Shown here piece after piece: positions 56,139 to 64,000 of a DNA stretch of 64,000 nucleotides; within the stretch, counting starts at the first letter, position 1; every line of letters starts with the position of its first letter. The stretch lies in contig NZ_CP087968.1 of NCBI RefSeq assembly GCF_024703895.1, forward strand, positions 2,170,001 to 2,234,000. The letters are read 5' to 3'. The translations under genes and the position numbers were made by a program. The DNA is from Nocardioides sp. B-3 (lineage in GTDB: Bacteria; Actinomycetota; Actinomycetes; Propionibacteriales; Nocardioidaceae). The notes below the pieces were generated by a model. It saw only the letters and a list, made by a program, of their open reading frames with translations. It was not told where the DNA came from and made no database searches.

Positions 56139-57457
56139 TTAGACGCGCGAGACCTCTCGTTGCACCACGAGGTCGCCGTGCGTGCCGTAGCCGACCAGCG
56201 GGCCGGTCGCGGGCCGCCCGTTGAAGGTGATCATCAGCCAGCCCGTCTCGGTCTCCACCAGCGTCGGCCACGGCAGGTTCGTCGGGTACGCCGCGGCCAG
56301 CTCGCCGACCTCGGTCATTGCCGGGTCGAAGATCGGGTAGCGGGCGGACTGCCCGCGCCGGCCGTCCCGCCCGTCGCTGGCCAGCACCCGCCACTCCTCG
56401 CCGACCCGCAGGATCGTGGTGCCCTCGGTGGCCAGCCGATCGACGGCGGCGCCGCGCAGGGACAGGCGATCCGGGGACGGCCCTGCTGCCGGGGCCGGAT
56501 GGAACTTGAAGAACTTGCGTGCGCTCGCGAAGCCGACCAGCCATTCGGTGCCGGTGTGCACCGGGTGCGGGGTCCCAGACCCCGACGGACGTGAGGCCGT
56601 CGGTGGGCAGCGGCAGCTCGGTCGTGTCCAGCACGTGCTCGCCGACCAGCACGTCGGTCGTGGTGCGCGCGAGCGTCACGCGGACGGATCGCTGCGGATC
56701 GGCCCGTCGGAAGTCGCCCCACGTGCTCGTCGCGACCAGCCACTCGTCGCCGTCACGGACGAGGTGGGTCGCGTGGTCGCCGTACACGCCCTGTTGGTCG
56801 GGGCGCCGGAAGAACAGGTCGCTGCGGTGCTCGAGGGCCGGGGGAGCCGGGATCGAGCGACCAGACCGAGGTGTGGGCGGTGTCGAAGAAACCGGGTCCG
56901 GCCGACGTCGCGCTGAAGAGCAGCTGCCCGGACGAGCGGACAGGAGTGCCGTCGCGCGAGGTGACGAGCCGGATGTCGCGCAGTCCGAGCTGGCCGAAGG
57001 CGCCCGCTGTCGCCGCCGACGAGCACTCGACCCGCAGGGCGGCAAGCAGTGCCGCGTCGTGGACGTCCACGAGGTCGGTGACGTCGAGCCGGGCGCGCGC
57101 CACCCACGTGCCGTCCTCCTCGAGGAGCAGGGTCACGTGCGAGCCGGTCAGGGTCAGCGCGAGCTGCGACGGCCTCACCGCGCAGCGGCCGTGGCGCCGG
57201 CTCCGGTGGCTGGTCGTGGTGTCGCCCTGCGTGACCCGCAGCTCGGCCTGCGGCCCGTCGAGATGACCGGCGAGGCGGTGCTCGCCGAGGTGGAAGGCCA
57301 GCGACGCGGGCGAGTCGTCCGCGAGGCGCATCACCACTACGGCGTACGGCGCGGGCATCGGCAGTGCATGGACGCCCCGCTCGACGGGGCGGCCGGAGCC
57401 CGGCCGGACCAGCGACACCGGTCGCAGCCGGCGCACGATCTCGAAACGCGGGAGCAC
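56139..57457 (-). CDS. Hypothetical beta-propeller-like protein, frameshifted
   Basis: About 439 residues. No signal peptide or membrane segment is evident. The first half (LRLADD-like strands, RLDVTDLVDVHDAALLAALR) is followed by repeated strand units such as TSVWSLDPASPALEHRSDLF, GVYGDHATHLVRDGDEWLVA, TGTEWLVGFASARKFFKFHP and YPIFDPAMTEVGELAAAYPT. These look like blades of a five-bladed propeller as in GH32/43-type enzymes, but I see no clear catalytic acids and cannot name the family. Breaks are near 56847 and 56573. GTG at 57457 is the furthest in-frame start. The divergent pst operon begins 168 bases away. Confidence 0.5.
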
Positions 57458-57476
57458 CCGCAGAGTCTGGCAGTTT

Positions 57477-57542
57477 GTTCGGCCATCACGGCCGAACCGT
57501 TCGTCCCCCGTTCACCGCCGTCCGCCTCGCCGTTCCGTTCGG
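57477..57542 (+). promoter_or_regulatory. Candidate PHO box and palindrome upstream of pstC
   Basis: GTTC recurs at 57499, 57510 and 57532, all in an 11-base phase (GTTCGTCCCCC, GTTCACCGCCG, one degenerate unit, GTTCCGTTCGG). This fits the 11-base direct repeats of actinobacterial PHO boxes bound by PhoP. Directly before is a perfect 8-bp inverted repeat (57477-57484 and 57490-57497, five-base spacer). The site lies about 85-150 bases before the pstC start. Confidence 0.5.
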
Positions 57543-57624
57543 CTCCTGACACTGACGCCGTCTCCGGACCGGATCGGGCCGCGCGGAGCTAGTCAGCCAC
57601 CGTCAGCAACTTGAAGAGATCCCC

Positions 57625-58645
57625 TTGACCACCCTGCCTGCCACGGAGACGTCGTATGCCGACGCCCCCGAGGTCGCTCCACGCAAGCTCGCCCGCAAGG
57701 CGACCGGCGTCGACCGCGTCTTCGAGCTGAGCGCTTCCGCCATCGGCGCCACGGTGCTGATCATCACCGGCGGCATCGGCGCCTTCCCCGGCCCGGCAGT
57801 CGGTGCCGACGCTGGAGCGCTACGGCTGGAGCTTCTTCACCGAGTCCGCCCGGCAGCCGGAGGCCGACGTCCTCGGCATCGGCGCGGTCCTCGTGGGCAC
57901 GGTCTCGGTCGCCGCCGTGGCCATGGTGATCGCCTTCCCGCTCGCGCTCCTGACCGCGCTCTTCATCAGTGAATACGCGCCGGCCGGCATCAGGGCGACG
58001 CTGATCTCGCTGGTCGACCTGATGGCCGCCGTGCCCTCGATCATCTACGGCATGTGGGGCTACTTCCTCGTGATGCCCCACGCCGCGGCGTTCGCGCTGT
58101 GGCTGCAGCAGAACTTCGGCTGGCTGCCGTTCTTCCGGATCGACGCCGATCCCGACGCGGCCGTCTGGGACGTCTCCCGCTATGTCGGCAGCGCGTTCTG
58201 CGCCGGCATCGCGGTCGCGATGATGGTGCTGCCGATGTCGTGCGCGGTCATGCGGCAGGTCTTCTCGCAGACGCCGCCCGGGGAGAAGGAGGCCGCGCTC
58301 GCGCTCGGCTCCACCCGCTGGGGCATGGTCCGCACGGTCGTCATCCCCTTCGGTCGCGGCGGCATCATCGGCGGCACCATGCTCGGTCTCGGCCGGGCGC
58401 TCGGCGAGACCATCGCCGTACTCCTCATCATCTCGCCAGACTTCGTGATCAAGCCGCGGATCCTCGAGGTCGGCACCAACACCGTGAGCGCCCTGATCGC
58501 CGGTCGCTTCGGTGACGCCAGCGCGGCCCAGCTCAGCGCGCTGCTCACCGCCGGCTTCGTGCTGTTCGTGATCACCCTGATCGTCAACACGCTGGCCGCG
58601 GTCATCGTCAACCGCAGTCGCTCCGGCGCCGGGACGGACGCCTGA
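57625..58645 (+). CDS. pstC: Phosphate ABC transporter permease PstC, frameshifted
   Basis: Membrane subunit of the high-affinity phosphate importer; about 340 residues with six helices. Features are RVFELSASAIGATVLIITGG, VSVAAVAMVIAFPLALLTAL, AVPSIIYGMWGYFLVMPHAA and the EAA loop SQTPPGEKEAALALGSTRWG, then GLGRALGETIAVLLIISPDF. Breaks fall near 57790. The TTG start at 57625 follows GAAGAG and gives a normal N-terminus. Unlike the usual pstS-C-A-B order, pstS is placed downstream. Confidence 0.9.
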
Positions 58646-59829
58646 TGACCGCGACCACCGAGCGCACCGTCGCCGTGCACACCCTCCTCCCGGCCATCGA
58701 TGACGACGCCCCGCCGCAGCACCCGCGGCCCGGTCTCGGCAAGCCGACCTCGGAGGAGTCCTTCACGCTGATCGGCACTCGGGTCGCGGCACTGGCGATG
58801 GCCCGGGCTGGTGACGCAGCGGCTTCTCCCGCTGGGCGGCTGGGCGTGGCTCATCGTCTCCCGGTTCGCGCTCGGCATCCTCTTCACGATCGTCACGACG
58901 ACCATGACCGGGCGCCGCGTGGACGTCGTGGACCGCGTCGCCGGCGCCGTGATCACGTCCGGTGCGCTGGTCGTCGGGGCCGCGCTGGTCAGCACCATCG
59001 GCTTCGTGGTCTTCCGCGGCTGGGAGCCCCTGCTCCACCTCAACTTCTTCCTCGACGACATGTCCGGCGTCGGGCCGCGCGACGAGTTCGACCGGGGCGG
59101 CATCGCGCACGCCATCGTCGGCTCCGCGATCGAGCTCGGCATCGCCATCGCCGTCACGCTCCCGCTAGGGATCGGTACGGCGGTCTTCATGACCGAGGTG
59201 GGCGGCAAGTTCGCAGGCGTGGTGCGCACGATCGTGGAGGCGATGACCGCGCTGCCCTCGATCGTGGCCGGCCTGTTCGTCTACACGGTGCTGATCGTGG
59301 CCGTCGGGTTCCCGAGGTCCGGATTCGCGGCGGCGATGGCACTCGCCGTGATGATGCTGCCGATCATCGCCCGCGCCGCCGACGTCGTCCTGCGCGTCGT
59401 CCCCGGCGGCCTGCGCGAGGCCAGCCCGGCGCTCGGGGCCAGCCGCTGGCGCACCGTGTGGCACGTGGTCCTCCCGACCGCGCGGCCCGGCCCTCGGCCA
59501 CCGCCGTCATCCTCGGCGTCGCGCGCGGTGTCGGCGAGACGTCACCGGTCCTGCTCACCAGCGGCGTCGCGACCTTCATGGTCACCAACCCGACCGACGG
59601 CGTCATGAACTCGCTGCCGCTCTACATCTTCAAGGGCGCCCGCAGTCCCGAGCCGATGGACATCGAGCGCGCCTTCGCGGCCGCGACGGTGCTGCTCGTC
59701 CTCGTGCTCGTCCTCTTCATCGTCGCCCGCCTCGTGGCGCGCACCCGCACCACGGCACCGCGTCGGAGCCTGCTCCGCCGCCTCCGCGGCCTCATCCAGC
59801 GTTCAGCTCAACCCCGGAGGACCACATGA
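58645..59829 (+). CDS. pstA: Phosphate ABC transporter permease PstA, frameshifted
   Basis: Second membrane subunit, about 394 residues. The N-terminal extension (about 60 residues, TTERTVAVHTLLPAIDDDAP) is unusually long. The core has WLIVSRFALGILFTIVTTTM, IELGIAIAVTLPLGIGTAVF, EAMTALPSIVAGLFVYTVLI, the EAA loop PGGLREASPALGASRWRTVW, and ARGVGETSPVLLTSGVATFM. Breaks are near 58805 and 59490. The ATG shares a base with the pstC stop (TGATG), and the stop overlaps the pstS ATG (ATGA), so the genes are coupled. Confidence 0.88.
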   Translation: MTATTERTVAVHTLLPAIDDDAPPQHPRPGLGKPTSEESFTLIGTRVAALAMARAGDAAASPAGRLGVAHRLPVRARHPLHDRHDDHDRAPRGRRGPRRRRRDHVRCAGRRGRAGQHHRLRGLPRLGAPAPPQLLPRRHVRRRAARRVRPGRHRARHRRLRDRARHRHRRHAPARDRYGGLHDRGGRQVRRRGAHDRGGDDRAALDRGRPVRLHGADRGRRVPEVRIRGGDGTRRDDAADHRPRRRRRPARRPRRPARGQPGARGQPLAHRVARGPPDRAARPSATAVILGVARGVGETSPVLLTSGVATFMVTNPTDGVMNSLPLYIFKGARSPEPMDIERAFAAATVLLVLVLVLFIVARLVARTRTTAPRRSLLRRLRGLIQRSAQPRRTT

Positions 59830-61509
59830 ACCGCCGCCTGAGCCAGCTCCCCGGCCCTGCTGATGCTCGCCCTCCTGCCCGGGCTGCTCACCGGCGCCGA
59901 CGCCTTCGCCGACGACGACCTTCCCTCGCCGGCCCAGCGTGCGGCGTACGCACAGATCGAGGGCTCGGGCTCGACCTGGTCCGAGGTGATCGTCCAGCAG
60001 TGGATCTCCGACGTCGACGCGCTCGGCATGAAGGTCACCTACAACGGTGGTGGCTCCAGCCGGGGCCGCAAGAACTTCGCGCAGAACGTCACCGACTTCG
60101 GCATTTCAGAGATCCCCTACCCGGGCGTCGACGAGTTCGGCAACGCCGACAACAGCAACGGCCGTGAGTTCGCCTACCTGCCGATCGTCGCGGGCGGTAC
60201 GGCGTTCACCTACCAGCTCAAGATCGGCAACGAGCTCGTCCGCAACCTGCGGCTGTCCGGCGAGACGCTGACCAGGATCTTCACCGGCCAGATCACCGAC
60301 TGGAGCGACCCGGCGATCGCGAAGGACAACAACGGGCGCGCCTTCCCCAAGCTCGCGATCACGCCGGTCGTGCGCTCCGACGGCTCGGGCACGACGGCGC
60401 AGTTCACGACCCGGATGGACAGCGAGTACCCGTCGATCTGGCAGCCCTACTTCGGCCGGGCCGGCCTGACGTCCTACTACCCGCGCAAGGGCCGGATGAT
60501 CGCCCAGTCCGGCTCCGACCGGGTCATGAACACGATCTCCGGGTTCTCCGGCAACGGCCACATCGGCTACGTCAGAGTACGCCTACCCGATCAACAAGGA
60601 CTACCCGGTCGTCAAGGTGCTCAACAAGGGCGGGTTCTACGTCGAGCCGACGCAGTACAACGTGGCGGTCGCGCTGACGAAGGCGCAGATCAACCGGGAC
60701 AAGAGCTCCCCGCTCTACCTCACCCCGGGAGCTCGAGGGCGTGTACGGCGCCACCGACCCGCGCGCCTACCCGCTGTCGTCCTACAGCTACATGATCATC
60801 CCGACCGGCGCGACGGACCAGCGGATGTCGACCGCGAAGCGCCAGACCCCGGCCGACTTCATGTACTACTCGCTGTGCGAGGGCCAGTCCAAGGCCGGGC
60901 CCTACGGCTACTCCCCGCTGCCGCTCAACCTCGTCCAAAGCCGGCTTCCAGCAGCTCGCGCAGCTCAAGACTGCCGACCCCGCCGTCGACATGACCAACC
61001 GCGACGTCACCAAGTGCAACAACCCGACGTTCGTCGCGGGTGACCTCAAGCGCAACAAGCTCGCCGAGGTCGCTCCGCAGCCCGCCGCCTGCGACAAGCA
61101 GGGCGAGGGGCCGTGCGGCACGGAGACCGGCACGGGCGAGCCCTCCACGGACGACGCGAACGCGCCGACGACGGGGTCGACCGAGCCGGCAGGTGGCAAG
61201 AAGGGCGACAAGGTCGCGGCAACGCCGGAGGGCGCTCCCGATCCGGGGGGTACGCCGACCGAGACCGCCGTCGATCCGGTCACCGGCGAGGCCGTCAACC
61301 CGCCCGCGGGCGCGACCGTCGAGGGCATCACCGACACGACCAGCGCCGGCAACGAGCCGCTCTACGCCACCCCGACCGAGCTGTCCGCCGAGCGACCGAT
61401 GGACTCGAAGGCGTTCGGCTGGCTCGCGGTGCTCGAGCTGCTGGCGCTGATCCCGGTGCCGGGCATCCTGATCAGTCGTCGCGCGGCCCGCAACGGGGCT
61501 GCCCGATGA
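59826..61509 (+). CDS. pstS: Membrane-anchored phosphate-binding protein (PstS-like), frameshifted
   Basis: About 560 residues. A signal peptide (LALLPGLLTGADAFADDDLP) is followed by a PstS-type solute-binding domain: IEGSGSTWSEVIVQQWISDV, GMKVTYNGGGSSRGRKNFAQ, DFGISEIPYP, TFTGQ-type DxxxIFTGQITDWSDP and VVRSDGSGTTAQFTTRMDSE. The C-terminal 170 residues add a Thr/Pro/Gly-rich stalk and a membrane helix (AFGWLAVLELLALIPVPGIL) with a basic tail (SRRAARNGAAR), so the protein is tethered rather than lipid-anchored. Breaks are near 59855, 60577, 60730 and 60945. CGGAGGA precedes the ATG. Confidence 0.8.
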
Positions 61510-64000
61510 GGCTGGTCCGGGTCACGGCGGCCGCCGCCCTCGTCGCCGGCCTTGCCACGGCCGGGGCCACGAGCGCGGCCACCACGGCGCAGGGTGCGCT
61601 TGCCCCTGCGGACGACGACAAGGCGGCGTACACGCGGACGTTGCACCTGACCCGCTCGATCATCGCCGGTGGGCAGCCGATCGAGGTCTCCACGCGCGAC
61701 GTCACCGTCACCGTCGACCGCACCACCGAGCTGCGGGGACGCGAGCGCGTCAACATCTCTCGGACGGGCGCGCACCCGACGGGTGGCCGCGCCGCGAGCC
61801 CCTTCGGCGAGCTGGGCATGCTCCGGGGAGTATCCCGTCGTCATCCTGCAGTGCCGCGGGACCGACGACTCGACCCTGCCGCTCGAGCAGCAGCTCTCCC
61901 CGGAGACCTGCTGGACCTCGACCCGCGGCCAGCGCAGCCAGGTCGTCAACGAGAGCGAAGCCGTCTGGCGCCACGACGCCTTCGGAAACGACTTCGACAA
62001 GGCGCAGAAGTCCGGCGTGGCTCTCGTGCCCCCGGAGTGCAACGACGTGCCCGACTACTCCACCCACATCACGCCGTTCCGCGCCGCCAACGGCCTCGTC
62101 CACACGGGCTGTACGGCGGAGACGATGCCCCCCGGAGGCCGCGGTGGGTGCTGCCTTCCCGCCGGCCGAGATGGCGGCCTTCACCGACCTCGCCGGCAAC
62201 GGTGCCGTGCAGTTCGAGGTGCGCTCCGACGTCGAGAACGAGTCGTTGGGCTGCAACATCGACGTGGCCTGCTCGATCGTGGTGATCCCGATCGAGGGCA
62301 TCAGCTGCGTCGACGAGGACCCGGTCTGCTCACGGGGCGGCCAGTTCGAGCCCGGCTCTAGCAACTTCGCCGGACAGGGCGTGGACGCCACGGTGTCGCC
62401 GGCCCTGTGGTGGGCGCCGTCCAACTGGCGCAACCGCTTCTCCGTGCCGATCACGTTCGGCCTCTCGCCTGACGCCTGCAACGTGCTGGACTCGCGGCCC
62501 CCGACCGGCTTCTACGGCTCCGAGCTGCTGGCGCAGGCTGCCCTCCAGTGGTCGCCGGCCTACTGCCCGGACAAGAAGCGCTTCAAGTTCCAGCACAACA
62601 AGATGTCCGACGGGGCCGCCTTCAGCCTGATGGAGGGCGGTGGCGGTGCGGCCGCCCTCGTCTCGAGCAAGCACGCGTCCCGCGGCACCGACCCGGTCGT
62701 CTACGCCCCGACCGCTGTCACCGGCTTCTCCATCGGCTACGTCATCGACCGTCCCGACAACGCCGGCGAGTTCACCAACCTCAAGCTGACGCCGCGACTG
62801 ATCGCCAAGCTGCTCACCCAGTCCTACCTCGGCAGCGAGCGGGGGCGCGGTCATCCCGGCATGTCCGCCAACCCGGTGTCGCTCAACCTCGACCCCGACT
62901 TCCAGCGGCTGAACCCGGGACTCGACACCACCGCCCGCGAGGCCGCGGCGACGCTGCTCTCGCTGTCGGAGTCGAGCGACTCGGTCGAGACCCTGACGGC
63001 CTACATCGCGAACGACGAGGACGCCATGGCGTTCATCAACGGCAAGGCCGACCCGTGGGGCATGCGGATCAACCCGTCGTACAAGAAGATCAGGCTGCCG
63101 CGTGACGAATGGCCGCTGCTCGATGACTACGTGCCGCCGACCAACGACGAGTGCTACGCACAGAACCCGTCGCCGTACTTCACCCAGCTCGCGGCCCCGA
63201 TCACGTCGATGCGCAAGATCGCCGAGGCGGTCCTCGACGCCCGGCCCAACGTGCAGACCAAGTGCGAGCGCTCGACGATCACCGACCCGTGGAAGATCGG
63301 TCGCGTCGACCGCCGGGGTGTCGGCAGCAGGTTCATGCTCGGGCTCGTCAGCATCGGTGACGCACGCCGGTTGGGCCTGCGCGAGGCAACACTGCTCACC
63401 AAGGGCAACAACTTCGTCGGCCCGACCGACAACGGACTGGCCGGGGCCGTCGCGATCGCCGAGCCCAGCAAGCGCGGCGACGAGCCGTTCACGCTCGAGA
63501 TGGCCGACGTGATCAAGGCCGGCGACGCCTACCCCGGCACGATGATCGTCTACACCGCGACCCGGTCCGCCAACCTCCCCAAGGAGGACGCGAAGAAGGT
63601 CGCGGAGTTCATCGAGATCTCCACCACCGAGGGTCAGCGGGCCGGCTACGGCAACGGCGAGCTCCCGCCCGGCTACCTCGCGTTGTCCAGGGACCGGCCC
63701 GACCGCGCGACTGTTCAAGCAAGCGCAGGACGTCGCCGAGACCATCGCCGACCAGAGTGGGAAGGTCGACGACGGGACCACCGATGGCACCGGCGACGGC
63801 ACCGACACCGGCACCGGTGACGAGCCCGGCATGCCCACCGGTCCCGGCAGCGTCACGAACGTCGCGCCGCCCGAGGCCGAGGCCGTCCCCACACTCGCCC
63901 CGGAGGCCACCGGCAAGCCGAACAAGGGCAAGCCCGCCAAGCCCACCAAGACGCCCAAGCCCGAGCCCGTGGCGATGCCCGACACGGAGCCCGTCTCCTC
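61506..64000 (+). CDS. Large secreted PstS-operon protein, 3' partial, frameshifted
   Basis: More than 830 residues; cut by the window edge. Its ATG overlaps the pstS stop (ATGA), so it belongs to the operon. A signal peptide (AAAALVAGLATAGATSAATT) is followed by an N-terminal beta-rich domain with cysteine pairs (VVILQCRGTDDSTL, PETCWTSTRG, PECNDVPD, VHTGCTAET, LGCNIDVACSIVVI). A periplasmic-binding-like part follows (KFQHNKMSDGAAFSLMEGGG, VYAPTAVTGFSIGYVIDRPD, LKLTPRLIAKLLTQSYLGSE), then a Pro/Thr/Lys-rich stalk (PNKGKPAKPTKTPKPEP). Breaks are near 61828, 62132 and 63703. Role unknown; surface phosphate-ester capture is a guess from context. Confidence 0.6.

Noticed and set aside
62330..63985. 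551-codon minus-strand frame at the window end
   Set aside because: Antisense shadow of the secreted pst-operon protein; the plus strand has a signal peptide and domain structure.

Overview
The window is high-GC DNA from an actinobacterium, most likely Nocardioidaceae (Nocardioides-like). The evidence is the GC-rich codon use, GTG/TTG starts, a class I lysyl-tRNA synthetase, and actinobacterial marker families (DUF3073 beside purM and a Leu/Val dehydrogenase, DUF3151, DUF3311 plus an SSS permease, DUF3817). The lineage is an inference from gene content; no rRNA or tRNA gene is present.

A caution applies throughout. Most long genes, including essential ones (pyrE, fba, purA, purC, purF, purL, purM, purQ, lysS), are split by single-base indels, usually at short G or C runs. 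The conserved protein resumes at once in a neighbouring frame. I read this as sequence error rather than decay. Such genes are listed as one CDS spanning all frames, with the approximate break points. True lesions appear to be the gshA-like/amidohydrolase junction at 45958-46324 and a sigma-factor fragment at 8808-8930.

Layout. 1-6.2 kb: partial glucarate dehydratase, membrane proteins, a DapC-like aminotransferase and a BBE-type flavoenzyme. 6.3-10.8 kb: pyrE, dedA, an SpoU methyltransferase, a sigma-like gene and fba. 10.9-16.7 kb: a secreted choice-of-anchor-L protein with a lysine-rich tail, an M14 carboxypeptidase and a DUF3311/SSS monocarboxylate permease pair. 16.7-20.6 kb: DUF3151 and a lysS-led operon carrying a WXG-like gene. 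20.9-27.3 kb: an HTH regulator, a lipid kinase, purA, purD, purB and acyP. 27.3-30.4 kb: a SatP-like acetate transporter, an ECF sigma factor with a membrane partner, and an ABM protein. 30.4-41.3 kb: purC, purS, purQ and purL, interleaved with a TetR-controlled membrane-protein set, an acyl-CoA ligase and a DUF1906 cell-wall protein. 41.5-51.9 kb: an M28 peptidase, an alpha/beta hydrolase, SCP-like, GNAT and M20 genes, a PucR-like regulator and a two-subunit molybdenum hydroxylase. 52-56 kb: purF, purM, DUF3073 and a Leu/Val dehydrogenase. 57.5-64 kb: an unusual pst operon (pstC, pstA, a membrane-anchored PstS and a large secreted binding-like protein cut by the window edge) behind a candidate PHO box.

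Together the pur genes supply nine proteins of de novo purine synthesis (PurF, D, S, Q, L, M, C, B, A); purN, purK, purE and purH are not here. Many genes start 6-8 nt after a TAGGGT-like hexamer, which suggests leaderless transcripts. Convergent neighbours mostly abut or overlap, and three convergent pairs are separated by strong hairpins. No CRISPR array, insertion sequence, prophage or integrase is visible, and no stretch longer than 300 bases lacks a gene.
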